The position numbers were made by a program, and so were the translations under genes. A DNA stretch of 64,000 nucleotides from Elmis aenea. Its lineage: Eukaryota > Arthropoda > Insecta > Coleoptera > Elmidae. The DNA lies in the NCBI GenBank assembly GCA_947652605.1, contig OX393581.1, positions 28,700,788 through 28,764,787 on the forward strand, in the 5' to 3' direction. Of this stretch, positions 23,285-35,259 are shown piece after piece. The notes beneath the pieces are model-generated. The model did not search any database. It saw nothing but the letters and a program-made list of their open reading frames with translations, and was not told where the DNA came from. Position 1 is the first letter of the stretch. Every line of letters starts with the position of its first letter.

Positions 23285-23317
23285 CGTCGATGGAAAGCAA
23301 TTTTGCTGTAAACGCCA
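23284..23317 (+). repeat. left terminal inverted repeat of the DDE transposon
   Basis: 34 bp, a perfect inverse of 27954-27987 by eye. Confidence 0.9.
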
Positions 23318-24409
23318 AACTATGCAAAAAAATTGTATTACATCATTTTTCTTAGTTTTTTTTTCTGCGTCGGATGGTCTATATTTCAAAAATATAGGAC
23401 AAAAAATAAACACTGAACGCTAATTGAAAAGTACTGTTATTTTATTCAAATTTAAAGAAATTATGCGGTACAAGCCATAAAAATCGCTCTTTTTTTTAAT
23501 GTTGGCGTATAAAGCCATCATGCTGTCGTCACTTTAAAAGAGATTTCGTTTACAGCAACTACTTAAATTAAAGATGTGGCGTATACAGCATTTATGCCGC
23601 CCAAGTATTTTAAGTCATGCCGGTTACCACATACATTAGGTTACCTTTTTAGAATATTTGGTTTGTAACAGCGATTTATTCGGATGCAATTAAAGAACAT
23701 ATCGTTTTTAAAGCATTTTCCTAGATCTAGTTATGCTGTATTTATATAGTTATACAGTTCGAAATACTAAAGATAGATTGTTCTGGGGTTGTTATACGTC
23801 ATTCTTTGCGCATGCAACGTGAATTGACGTACCGAATGTGTTACGTGTGTTTGTCACGTCTATCAAAACAATAAACAATTTTCTTCTAAAACGTAAGTCT
23901 CTTTCATAATTTTTGTGTGTTTGTTTATTATGATAGTTTTTAGAGTAAATAAATAATGTATGCTTATAATGTAATTAATGATACCGATTCCACTGGCTTC
24001 GCTAGAGTTTATGCCGCCCTTGGCGGGAACTTAGTTTGCCGCTCTTGGCGGGAACTTAGTTTGCCGCCTTTTTCAATAAGTGTCGCCAATTCTTAATATT
24101 TGCAAGAGAGGCGTTTTTTTTTGAATTTTTAACATTCAAAAGTGTTTTAATTTTAAGTTAGATATAGAGTACTTTACCATCATCCTAAATTTACAATTTT
24201 ATGGCAAACATTTTTCAGATAGGTATCTATTTTTTTAAAAATCAGGAAGCTATCCAACGAAATTATTTTTAATAAGCTTAATAACGGTTACTAATAATTT
24301 CCAATAATGTAATAATACACATACAGGATATATTTTGTGAAATTCAAAAAAAAAACAATAATAAATGTATGTATGTAAAGGTAGCAGACCTTTAATCACT
24401 AATGATGTT

Positions 24410-27265
24410 GATTGTCCAAAAAGTAAAGGAGAAAAGGTAGCAGACCTTCAATCACTAATGATGACAATGATTTACCAAAAAGAAAAAAGAAAATTAAAAT
24501 AATTAGCAATGTTTTATTAGTCAAGGAAAAAGAATCTTACCTCTCTCAAAAATCAAAAATTGAATCGCCCAGTCCTTCTGAATCAAAAGCGCTTATAAAA
24601 AGTGGTCTTTCGCCAAGTGAAATTCAATATTATTTGAAAAATGTATATTATTGACTTTGAAAATACAAGCTTGACAACAAGTAATAACGGAAAACATGAT
24701 AAAATTGAATCGAGTAAAATGTCTTCTGAAGTTCAAGTGGAAATACATGCTGAAGAACTGGATAGGTTAGACTCAACGTTGACAATAAGTAATAGCTGCT
24801 CTGTAAAAGTTGAGGAACATTATGAAGGAAATAGAAAATGATCTTGCCTTTGATAATCGATTTGATGATGAGCACAATTTAAAAAATTGTGTGAATGATC
24901 CTATTGTGATAGATAACTTGGATGAAATATTGGAGTATGAACCGCTGTATTTGGCAAAAGACGACGTTATATCTAATACAAAGGAATATTTAAATGACTA
25001 TGTATCAATTAACCCCCAACCAAAAATTTAAAGCTGATATCCTTTCGAAAGTTTCAACACCTACATCTAAAGTAAAGAAGTTTGAAGAAGGTGATATACA
25101 AGCATTAGCTCCAACGTGTAGATTATCGCAATATTACATAGAGGCAACAAATCAACTAATAGATTGTACCAATTCTCCTAAAACGAGTGCTAAGGATACT
25201 GAAACCGCAAATAATATTTCGAATGTACCTATGACAAGTGCCAAAGCTTTTAACAAATTGAACAGTACTACAAAAACAGCATTAGTGCATACCAACAAAA
25301 CAAGAAAGAGGTCTTCGCGTAAATTAGAGTTCTCTAAATCCTATTTAGATTTTAACGATAAAAAATAAATGGATGATTTGTAAGTTCAAGAATTATTCCC
25401 ATCTGAAGATTCTGCAACAGATTGGAGTGATACTGAAGTTTCTTCTAGTGATTCGGTCAGTTCGGAAAATAAAACAAAGCGCAGGCCAGGAAAAAATCGA
25501 AACAAAAAACAAAAGAAGGTGAAAAATCAGACAAAAGACAAGAAGAATCAATCTAATGTACTTTCTATAGAGAAACCTGAAAATAAATCAAAAAAGAAAA
25601 AAGAAAATAAGAAGAAACGGAATAGAGGAGAGGAACACGTGAACAGCAAAGGTAAAGTAATAGAAGCCAAAACCATGAAGTCCAACCCTTGTAAAAAAAT
25701 AAGGATTGTGGTAATGATTGCGGTAATATTCCAGAAGAAAAACGTAAACATTTGTTTGAATATTTTTGGCAATTAAATAGTCAACAAAGAAGAAAAGATT
25801 GGGTTTCACAATGTGCAATTTTCAAGGCTGTTATGAGATCAAGAGTAGAACATTCAAAACGAACAAAGTCCTATAATTACTTTATAAATGAGGGAGAAGG
25901 GAGGAGAAAAGTTTGTCAGAAATTTCTTATAGATACTCAGCGATTTATTTTATATAGATTAGAAACGTCCGTTGACAGTTTTGCAAAAGAAGACGCGCGG
26001 GGCAAAAATGGTGCTGTGAATAAGACCGGTGATGAAGTCTTGCACATTTCGAAAAATTTCGTTGAATCGTTGCCATTGCTACCTCCACATTACTGTAGAA
26101 AATCTTCGAAAAAGTTGTATCTTCTCGAACAGTTTACAAATATTAGGGTTTATGAAGATTATTGTACAATGAATGAGAAAAGAAAATACATGTCTAAAAA
26201 AGTGTTTTGTGCATGGTTTCGAAATAGCTATAACATCGGATTTCATGTCCCAAAAAAAGACAAATGTGCTTTGTGTCTTACCGGAAAAACCTATGACGTA
26301 ATGACAAAGTCTGATTCAGAAAAGTTAGGACAGCATAAAGAAGAAAAAGAAGCATCATATAAAAGATTTATTTTTCATCAGAAGGTACATGAAATCGATC
26401 CATCTGTCGTATGTGCTAGTTTTGATATGCAAAAAGTGTTGTCGACTCCTCATGGCGAGAGTATGCTTTTATACTATAGCAGAAAATTAGCAGTGTACAA
26501 TTTTACCGTTTATGAGAGTGTTACCCAAGAAGGATTCAATAATGTATGGACTGAAGCAGACGCGCATAGAAGAGCTAATGAAATATCTAGTTGCTTATTT
26601 AATTATATACAAAATGTCGACAGGAGAGGATCAGTTAAAACGTTACTTTTATATGCTGACTCGTGTTATGGACAAAACAAAAACAAAACAGTTCTTGGTA
26701 TGTTGCGATTCGCGCTGTTTAAATGCTCCAATTTAAAAACCATTCAAATAAATTATTTAATACCTGAGCATACATATATGCCAGTGGACAGCATACACGC
26801 TGTAATAGAAAGAGCTGTAAGAAATTCGATAGTATGGGCGCTATCTCAATGGCCAACAATAATAGAATTTTCCCGAAAAAAACCCAGCTCCCTACAAATT
26901 TAATGTTATTTTTTTCCTTTGATGAAATTGTCAATAAAACCTTTAAAAAGTCTCAGAAAATTGAAGTGGCGCAAATCAAAACGACAACTTTCGTAAAACA
27001 AATTCCGAACATAATGTACGTAAAACATAGTATGCTTAAGGAAGCTGAAACGAAAGAACTTGACTTAGCATCTTTAGAAGGCACTCAACCCAAGTTTCAT
27101 TTATACAATCAAACAATTCCTATTGCGCAGGCAAAATATAAAGACTTAAAGAATCTAGTAGAAAAAAAAAAAACAAATAACTATGCACATGAGTATATAA
27201 ATTTAAAAACGAACCCATCAATAGCTGATTGTTTAAACGATACGGACAAAGATGATAGTTCTTAG
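24410..27265 (+). pseudogene. frameshifted DDE transposase
   Basis: Open frames follow each other in changing phase: 24641-24841, 24810-25031, 24994-25368 (acidic, low-complexity N-terminal part), 25519-25776 (Lys-rich, ending HVNSKGKVIEA), 25752-26903 (core) and 26834-27265 (C-terminal part, LYNQTIPIAQAKYKDLKNLV). The core has a Cys pair KDKCALCLTG and candidate catalytic acids in ASFDMQKVLSTPHGE, LLLYADSCYGQNKNK and PVDSIHAVIERA. Three breaks fall in homopolymers: A7 at about 25694, A7 at about 26874 and T7 at about 26907, so either real decay or assembly error could explain them. N-terminal ordering (GK...C...C...eKRKHLFEYFW) continues smoothly across the first. Confidence 0.75.
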
Positions 27266-27953
27266 AAGGAAGGCAAAGAAAAGTTTATTACAAAAAGGAA
27301 GCTTTAAAATAGTTTAGTTTTATTTTACCGAACTCTTTAGGTTACGTTACGTTAGATGCTTTTATACTTGTTTTTGTTTAATAGAGTATCTTATTTATTT
27401 GTTTTTTATGACTCTTTAAATTTTAATAAACAATTGTTTGTTATTAGTTTTTTCTTGTTCTTTGAATATCTCTAACAATTACAATCATTTATTTAAAGTG
27501 GTTTTTGTGGGTATTATAATTATAAAATTGATCAATTATTTTATTCACATATACTTATAACATACAGTTACTTCTGTGTATACGACAATACAAATGAAAT
27601 GTAAAAGTTTATGTAGTTGCATTTACAACCCACCAAATATACGTTTATTTACATTTTTTGTCTGTACTATATTTAGATGGTCATTATTACTACTCGAATT
27701 TAATTCCAAACATTGTGACATGGCGTTTACGACATTTCAAAGGAGCAGCATTTTCAACGTGCGTTTTGCTGTAAGCGCCAAAACGCCATTAATTTGTAAT
27801 TATGGACGATTTTTCTTGTTCTAATAATATTCATTTCATTATTTGACCGCTACTTTCCTTGAAATTTTTTTTGATTAAACCATTATTTAAAGTACAGTAA
27901 TTATTTTTCCAAATTTTAAATGGTTTTTTGCCTATCCTGTAAAGTTGTAGTAC
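27266..27953. other. 3' part of the DDE transposon
   Basis: Non-coding tail with subterminal TGGCGTTTAC motifs near 27722 and an inverted GCTGTAAGCGCC near 27766. No further gene. Confidence 0.5.
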
Positions 27954-27987
27954 TGGCGTTTACAGCAAAATTGCTTTCCATCGACGA
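27954..27987 (-). repeat. right terminal inverted repeat of the DDE transposon
   Basis: 34 bp, mirror of the left end, terminating CATCGACGA. Confidence 0.9.
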
Positions 27988-28584
27988 ATGATGTCTACAT
28001 AACTAATTTTATAGGTAGTCTATAATTTTACCATTATATTTAATAATATGCACTTTAAGCCCTCACAGATAAATACGCATTAATTTCATTTAAAATCAAA
28101 AATATATTTGACAAATCAGCCATCAATTGCAATCTGATTTTAACATCCACTTTTGTTTGGACCCAATAACAACTTTACTAAATGTTATTTACTTATTTTG
28201 AAGTTTTAGCTTCACGAGTTTGTTCTACGAAATTATTTTGAATTTGACCCACGGAACCCCTGGTATCCGCAAAATACAGTTTGAAGACCACTAAAAAATA
28301 GGGATTGTGTTGAGAAATTTTTATATTGGGTTTGATGAATAAATTCAAAGCGTTTTTGTGTTCCGAGGCAACGGTTTTTTTTAAACTACCATAAAACCAA
28401 TTGAATAGTTTTCTATCATAAAATCAAAGGCAAGTATTATAAATTATTAAAGGGTAAATGATAAATGGTAGTTGGTAAAATAATTATCATTTTTAATTGT
28501 TACAAATAATACAAGCATCAAATTTTTTCCTAAAAATTAAAAACTCCAAATTTGTAGAAAAAAAAGTTAAATTATGTCAGTGTG

Positions 28585-28710
28585 AAATATGTAATTTTCG
28601 TTGTGAAATTTATTCCGTGTGTAATTGTTTCCCTGTGCAATTTCTTTCCCAGGTAATTTCCTCCAGGAGTAATTGTTGCTGGGTAATTTAATCACGTGTA
28701 ATTTCATATC
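28585..28710. repeat. degenerate 14-17-bp periodic array (GTAATTT...CC)
   Basis: Successive units GTAATTGTTTCCCTG, GCAATTTCTTTCCCAG, GTAATTTCCTCCAG, GAGTAATTGTTGCTG, GGTAATTTAATCACG. The same rhythm appears at 13900-14000. It looks like a decayed tandem repeat inside a transposon. Confidence 0.6.
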
Positions 28711-28715
28711 GACAC

Positions 28716-29110
28716 CATTATAGACATACACTAATTGTTTACTTTATAGTCTTATTATAAATTTGCACATGCAAAGAAACTACTATGTTTAGTTGCTTAT
28801 TATAGTATACCTGTCTTTTTTACAATACAATTTTAACAGATAAAAATTTTATTTTATTTTTTGTTCATGACTGATTGTATTACGTAAATGTATACCTTAA
28901 CGTCTAAAGTTATCTCACAACCTTAAAATTTTGAAAATCAATGTTACTAGATACGGAAAGCTACGGCTTTTTTTAATGTATTCACTTAAATATATTACCT
29001 CTTTGAATTACCATAAATAACATTAATAACTGCTTTTAGGCCTTTCATAATTTGACGCACACCTGACAAATCTATTAATAATTTATGAAGAGTAGTAAAT
29101 AACATTTAAA
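28716..29110 (-). repeat. inverted partner of 34880-35260
   Basis: Blocks TTTACTTTATAGT, ATTACGTAAATGTATACCTT, AACGTCTAAAGTTATCTCAC and TTTCATAATTTG recur in inverted order at 34880-35260. The two arms, about 380 bp each and diverged, bracket roughly 5.8 kb of other elements. Confidence 0.75.
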
Positions 29111-29272
29111 TAAACCTTTATCTACATTTTTGCAATTCAAAATTTGTTTAAAATGTTTTGACGACTAAGTGTGTGACTAAATGGTTTTTTCTGATTTCGC
29201 TGAGTTATCTCGATAGAGTTTATTATTTATTTTCATTTCGGAATACATATATTTTATTGTCACCGTCTAAAG

Positions 29273-29939
29273 CAGTTTCTTAAACTGTGGGTCGCGACCC
29301 ATAAGTGGGTCACGAAAATTTTATTTTGGGTCGCAAACCTTATTGAAACTATTAATAAGGTTGTTATTTATTTAACCAACCCAAAATTAATATTTTATTT
29401 ATTTTAAAGGCAAAGTTTTGTGTAAAGAGATTTTAAGTTTTAGTTTATAAATAAATTTAATAGCAAATTCAATATTTGCGGTTTTATAATTATCAAAATA
29501 ATAACGGTTTTAAACAGGAACCCGAACCGCAAAAAAAAACGGTTCAGTTCCGGTTACAGTTTCGATAAGTTTAAATTTTTCAGTTTATGTTCCAAACCAC
29601 CGGTTTTTATTTTATAATGATTTGGCAACCGGTTCGGCGCCAACGGTTCATTTCCAGTTCCGGTTTAATGACCCGTTTTTAATAGGGAATTTTAAAAAGT
29701 ATACACCACGCAAAAATGTTTATAATGACGATGGATATGTAATGTATCAATTAAACTGTTTGTATTTTTGGTCAAATGTAGTCAAAATTACGCAAATAAA
29801 AAATATGCAGTGTCATTAAGAAATATAATTGATCCGAATTGAACCGATTGTAGCGTTTTGAACCGGTTCACACCAGTCGGTTCAATTTAACGGTTTTGTT
29901 GTTTTTTGGGTCGCGAGGAAAAATTTTTAAGAAACACTG
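29273..29939. mobile_element. hAT element with GTCTAAAG duplication and nested GAACCGG element
   Basis: Starts CAGTTTCTTAAACTGTGGG and ends TTTTTAAGAAACACTG. Flanked by GTCTAAAG at 29265-29272 and 29940-29947. GGGTCGCGACCC and GGGTCGCGAGG lie just inside. The middle (about 29512-29895) is a GAACCGGTTC-rich element related to 41347-41841. Confidence 0.88.
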
Positions 29940-30164
29940 GTCTAAAGAGTGACGGGATAGACCAGCAAGGATCGAAATAAAACAATTGAAGACGGTTATT
30001 GTTTTTTCCATGGCAATGTTGATTTTTACCTTAGATTTCGCATTTTTTAGTTATTTCGCTTATTTTTGAAAATAGACATATTGGTATATTATATCACTGT
30101 AAAGAGAAAAAAAATCTGTACCTCTAGTCGTCACATACTTAGCCATTAAAAAAAATAGTTTTAT
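29940..30164. other. no gene seen
   Basis: A+T-rich spacer after the hAT element, with no recognisable feature. Confidence 0.3.
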
Positions 30165-31152
30165 CAAATATCTCGCAGGGTGATTTAAAAATAGAAATTC
30201 TACTATCGCCCTTTTATAGCAAATAAAATATAGAAAATTTTTTCTTTTTGCATTATTGTGTATTAGCAATGATAGCCGAGATATTTAAATTTAAAAATTT
30301 TGATCGATTACGGTTTTTTTGTTATACACGTTTTTCCAGATTACATTTCCAGCATGGGGATCTCGCTTATTATAAGAGATACAGATTTGTTTAAATAAGA
30401 TGAATTATTCCTTAGTATAAGAGGAAACACAATCTATTTTTAAAAATACAAAATTCCTCGTGCTCAAATGTTATAGTAAAATATGAAAATGTCGTTTCTT
30501 TTTTCTTTCAACTTTTTTGTCTTAATCGTTAGAACAATTTTATTGGTACTTTTTAATGGAGAATGTAACTGTTATTTTTTTTAACACCTACCATTTTCGA
30601 CATCACCCCTGGTTTCATTTTTTCTTATGGGCCGCGAAGTTGGCTATGGAATAGTTAAATGTGCCTTTTTTTCTTTTAAAGGAGATAAAACTTACTACGT
30701 CTATTTTTATAAATAAGTCACAAAATGAAGAAAAACCGTATTTTACCCATCAATTATCAAGCTATCTATAAAAATAAAAACAAAAAACAACTAATTAAAT
30801 GTCAAACGATAATTACTATTTGTGTGGTATGAGAAAAAAGAAATTCGACATTTTCATATTTTACTATAACATCTGAAGCACGAGGAATTTTGTACTTTTA
30901 AAAATTGATTGTGGCTTCTCTTATACTAACCATAAGGAATAATTCATACAAATCTGTATCTCTTATTATAAGCGAGATCCCCATGCTGAGAATGTTATCT
31001 GTATCTCAAGCCATTGAATTTTTAAACAAAACAATAGTATCTTTTTTAGAATACACTCCTAAATAGCTAAATTTTATCCAAGTTAACCAACCTTGTGATA
31101 TTATTATTTACGGAGATAGCAATAGTGTCCCATGGAAAAGTGAAAAACCCTG
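30165..31152. repeat. repeat interrupted by a fold-back
   Basis: 30165-30325 and 31015-31152 match, in order, the contiguous stretch 10021-10345 (GATCGATT.CGGTTTTT and GGAGATAGCAATAGTGTCC blocks). The intervening 30325-31010 is a palindrome (GCATGGGGATCTCGCTTAT at the left and its inverse at the right) whose single-arm relatives lie near 36640-36975 and 46670-47093, the latter ending ACACCCTGTATAC. Confidence 0.8.
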
Positions 31153-31576
31153 TATTCTGTATTCTGTATTATCTTCATTGAAGTTTACCTCGATTTTCAG
31201 CCAACTATGTAAGTATGTATTTGACAATAAAAAATATTTTTTTAGCAAAGTTAAAATTTTGAATAATAAATTGCTTAACAAGTAATTACAATCCACTTAT
31301 CAAAAATATTTTTTGTATTTCGGTGTTTGAAAAGAAGCAAAATTTCTTTTCTAAAGATGAAATTTCTAAAAAAATAAAGCAGAATGTTTTTTCTGTATAA
31401 TTATATACGAAATATGTGAGGAAAATTGTTTCAGTTTTAATTCGTGACTTGTTCGGTTTAAGTGGTAGTTAGAGATTTTTTAAACACTTAAATGGTTAGC
31501 TGAAAAACGACGTAAAATTTAATGAAGATATTTGTCTTAGCCTTTTTGGAAAAATTGAACTTAATTTTTATATTGT

Positions 31577-31927
31577 AACTAGCGTAGTGACCCGGCTTCG
31601 CTCGGTGAATTTTTTTATCAATCACAGACAACTCGCGCTTCGCGCTCGCGCCCGGTGGACGTTTTTGACCTTTTGAGAATTTTGGATCTTTTGGGAATTT
31701 TTGTATCTATTGAGAATTTTTGTATCTATTGAGAATTTTGAAACTTTTGTGATATTTGGATCTTTTGGGAATTTTGGTTCTTTTGGGAATTTTTGGAACT
31801 TCTGGGAATTCTCATATAGCCTATGTTCTTTCCATGGTCCTATAGATTGTCTGTGCCAAATTTGGTCAGGATCGGATGAGTGGTATAGGAATGCATAAAG
31901 GACAAACATACATACATTCATTTTTAT
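31577..31927 (-). mobile_element. Helitron-like non-autonomous element
   Basis: On the plus strand it begins ACTAGCGTAGTGACCCGGCT, then TCGCTCGG. Reversed, this is a CCGAGCG...CCGGGT hairpin followed by CTAGT, the layout of Helitron/HINE 3' ends. The other side has a GCCAAATTTGGTCAGGATCG consensus and an ACATACATACATTC tail. It contains the tandem repeat 31665-31815. Compare 61554-61858. Confidence 0.5.
31665..31815. repeat. imperfect tandem repeat, about 20-bp unit
   Basis: Units of the form GATCTTTTGGGAATTTTG and TATCTATTGAGAATTTTT are repeated about seven times. The 99-codon minus-strand frame with KFPKDP-like repeats is a by-product of this array. Confidence 0.75.
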
Positions 31928-31928
31928 A

Positions 31929-34213
31929 TACAGGGTGAGTCACGACGGACGCGTCAGAGTTTTATGGCAAAACGCTTTATATTTTCCGATTTCTGTCGCT
32001 GTTAGATTATGTAAGTCAATAAGGGCTACATTTTAAAAATATTTTCAAACATACAGGGTGCTCCAAAAAAGAGTGGCATATCAAAGTTATACTTTTTCTT
32101 ATGGAACACCCTGTATATTTTTACATTTTTGGATTCCTCTTTAAATTTAATTAAAAAAATGTATAAGGTCATACGGGTTTAAAGTTAACCGTTCTCGTGA
32201 AAATCGCATTTTCATGAAAATACAGTATTTTCAAAAATTTTCAACATTTAAAAACTTTGAGAAGTCTGAAGAAATTCGCTTGAAGTTAAGATTGACAATA
32301 GATTATGTAACACTTTGCACCACCTACATTTTTAAAATATTATACAGGGCGTTTTTTACGCTTGGTCAAACTTGTGAATCTTTAAACATCGATAACTAAT
32401 TTTTTTTAAATACAACCCCTTATATTTTCTTACACCGTCTTATAGAAAATTTAATTCTCTTTCGAAAACATTAATACTGTTTTATACCTAAAATTGATAT
32501 TTTCCGAGATATCGCGATTTTATTGTTAATTATTAGGGCAATGTAATATTTTCGAGTAGGCTACGAAGGTAGACAGCGGTAATTTGAAACAATTGAACGA
32601 AAAAACAAGAAAGGTTTAGTTTTATCTTTTGCCTACGCATTTTTAACATTTTTTTATAGTGAAGAGGAATCTCACGTTTAAATCGAGATTTCTTACAATT
32701 ATTTATGCATTTATTTATTGGACCAGTATGATAAGATGATTAGTAAATCATATAAACTATTTTTTTTGTATGATACGACTCTCGGTTCTACCAAAATGTC
32801 TTTGCTTAACTTCTGGTTCCACGTATTTTGCAAACATTGTGTTTTATACAGTGTGCACAAAGTTTAATGAAGGTAAGTGTTTATGGTGTCTTAACTAAAA
32901 TATAAATACACAGAAAATATTTCAAATTGGGACCGTAGTAACTTTAATTGTACATTTATAAAAATATTTCCAGTGATAACTAAAATGTATGTAATAATAA
33001 TTCAAAAACTTTTGAGACAATCACTCCTAATATATTGCGTAATGCAAGGCGTTCACTTGAAAAGAGGATCACAATGTGTATTCAAGAGGATCGTCATGTT
33101 GAACATTTATTGTAATCGGCTGTTAAATTTTGTTTTTGAATTATTATTACATTTTAGTTATCACTAGAAATATTTTTATAAATGTTCAATTAAAGTTACT
33201 ACGTTCCCAATTTGAAATATTTTCTGTGTTTATATTTTAGTTAACACACCATAAACACTTACTTATATTAAACATTGTGCACACTGTATAAAACACAATG
33301 TTTGCAAAATGCGTGGAACCAGAATTTAAGCAAAGACATTTTGGTAGAACAGAGTGTCGTATTATAAACATACAAAAAAATGGTTTATAGGATTTAGTAA
33401 TCATCTTATCATACTGGTCCAATAAATAAATGCATAAATAATTTTAAGAAATCTCGATTTAAACGTGAGATTGCTCTTCATTATAAAAAAATGTCAAAAA
33501 TGAGTAGGCAAAAGATAAAACTAAACCTTTCTTGCTCTTTTTTTCAATTGTTTCAAATTACCGCTGTCTACCTTCGTAGCCTACTCGAAAATAGTACTTT
33601 GACCTAATAATTAACAATAAAATCGCGATATCTCGGAAAATATCAATTGTAGGTATAAAACAGTATTAATGTTTTCGAAAGAGAATTAAATTTTCTATAA
33701 GACGGTGTAAGAAAATATAAGGGGTTGTATTTAAAAAAAAATTAGTTAACCATGTTTAAAGATTCACAAGTTTGACCAAGCGTAAAAAACGCCCTGTATA
33801 ATATTTTAAAAATGTAGGTGGTGCAAAGTGTTACATAATCTATTGTCAATCTTAACTCTAAGCGAATTTCTTCAGACTTCTCAAAGTTTTTAAATGTTGA
33901 AAATTTTTGAAAATACTGAATTTTCATGAAAATGCGATTTTCACGAGAACGGTTGACTTTAGACCCATATGACCTTATACATTTTTTAAATTAAATTTAA
34001 AGAGGAATTCAAAAATGTAAAAATATACAGGGTGTTCCATAAGAAAAAGTATAACTTTGATATGCCACACTTTTTTGGAGCACCCTGTATGTTTGAAAAT
34101 ATTTTTAAAATGTAGCCCTTATTGACTTACATAATCTAACTGCGACAGAAATTGGAAAATATAAAGCGTTTTGCCATAAAACTCCGACGCGTCCGTCGTG
34201 ACTCACCCTGTAT
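31929..34213. repeat. 2.3-kb fold-back element, TACAGGGTGAGTCACGACGG ends
   Basis: Arms of about 1.1 kb meet near 33070. TACAGGGTGAGTCACGACGG pairs with CCGTCGTGACTCACCCTGTA. Identical 61-codon frames at 32214-32399 (+) and 33742-33927 (-) show the symmetry. Each arm holds a smaller 60-bp palindrome with its own ACAGGGTG/CACCCTGT ends (32053-32113 and 34027-34090). Confidence 0.92.
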
Positions 34214-34304
34214 ATAGATTATTTTCAATCGTTACTTTAATGTATCTCGGTATTCATTTACAAAATATCGATATTTGAAATAAAAACATGTTAAAGTATC
34301 TACT

Positions 34305-34500
34305 CAGGGCCAATCACGGGGGGGGGGTTAGACGGGACTAATTCCTGGGGCCCGGTGTTGCCAAGGGGCCCGAATTCAAGCTAATACACAATGTTTTGTT
34401 TACAAATACTATTAAAATTAAATTTAAACCTTTCTAAGAGTAATGGGGGGCCCGTTGTCTATTGCTTTCCCGGGGCCCGAATTTTCTGTGAACGGCCCTG
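34305..34500. mobile_element. 196-bp hAT MITE
   Basis: CAGGGCCAATCACGG ... GTGAACGGCCCTG, flanked by perfect TATCTACT duplications (34297-34304 and 34501-34508). Contains a G9 run and GGGGCCCG palindromes. No coding capacity. Confidence 0.9.
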
Positions 34501-34508
34501 TATCTACT

Positions 34509-35202
34509 GGTAATTTTTGACACTTTCAAGTTCTTTTGATGGAGAAAAAAGTGTTTAAAAACTGTTATTGTAGACGAATAGAAAATATTTTGTTATAGTT
34601 AATTGGTATTTGACGAGCAAAATTTTTTTTCTAGGGACAAATTTCCTGATCATTAAAAATTAACATAATAGTGAAGCACATTACAGGACACATTGTTAAT
34701 TAAAAGTACAAAAAAAAGTAAAAAAAAAGGGATAAAAGGAAGTGAAGATCATTATACTCCATGGATCGATATCATAAAAAACAATTTGCGGCGCAACTCG
34801 AGGAGTATCTCGAGGACACAAAATTATCTTGGTCCTTCATCGTCAAAACAATTTTAAATTGCTAAAATATTACTAACGGTTTAAGTGTTATTTATTATTC
34901 TTCATAAATTATTAATAGATTTGCCTCGTGCGCGCCAAATTATGAAAGACTTGAAAACAGTGATTGTTGAATTTTATGCAAAAAAATACAAGCACGTAAT
35001 ATATTAAAGTAATTATATTCAAAACACCTGTAGCTCTCAAAGTTTTAAGGTTGTGAGATAACTTTAGACGTTAAGATATACATTTACGTAATACAATAAG
35101 TCATAAACAAAACAAAAATAACATATTTATTGTTAAAATTGAATTGTAAAAAAAAGTACACTAAAATATTTAAACAAACATTGTGGCACCTTTGCATAAT
35201 AT
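34509..35202. other. non-coding, includes inverted-repeat arm
   Basis: 34509-34879 shows nothing recognisable. 34880-35202 is the plus-strand arm paired with 28716-29110. The tandem duplication starts within that arm. Confidence 0.5.
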
Positions 35203-35259
35203 GCGAATTTATAATAAAACTATAAAGTAAACATTTACTGTATGTCTGTAATATACGTA

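Larger units (their letters stand above)
23284..27987 (+). mobile_element. 4.7-kb DDE DNA transposon with 34-bp inverted ends
   Basis: Identical 34-bp terminal inverted repeats (23284-23317 and 27954-27987) start TCGTCGATGGAAAGCAATTT and finish with GCTGTAAACGCCA. Related TGGCGTTTACAGCA-like motifs recur subterminally near 23503, 23577, 27720 and 27765. The element contains one plus-strand transposase gene, broken. A target duplication is not evident. The superfamily cannot be fixed from sequence alone; the transposase belongs to the group with a YADSCYGQNKN-type motif often annotated only as an uncharacterised domain. Confidence 0.85.
20199..28293. mobile_element. 8.1-kb hAT-like element hosting nested insertions
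   Basis: The left end CAGTGGTCATTAAACTTT, then TGACTCGCGGAACCC, mirrors the right end CACGGAACCCCTGG ... CAGTTTGAAGACCACT. Flanking bases are AAATAGAG and (two bases out) AAATAGGG, a possible mutated 8-bp duplication. Inside are the fold-back 21386-23171 and the DDE transposon 23284-27987. No hAT transposase of its own was recognised, so it is non-autonomous or badly decayed. Confidence 0.65.

Noticed and set aside
31622..31921. 99-codon minus-strand ORF with KFPKDP-like repeats
   Set aside because: It is the translation of a 20-bp tandem repeat within a Helitron-like element.
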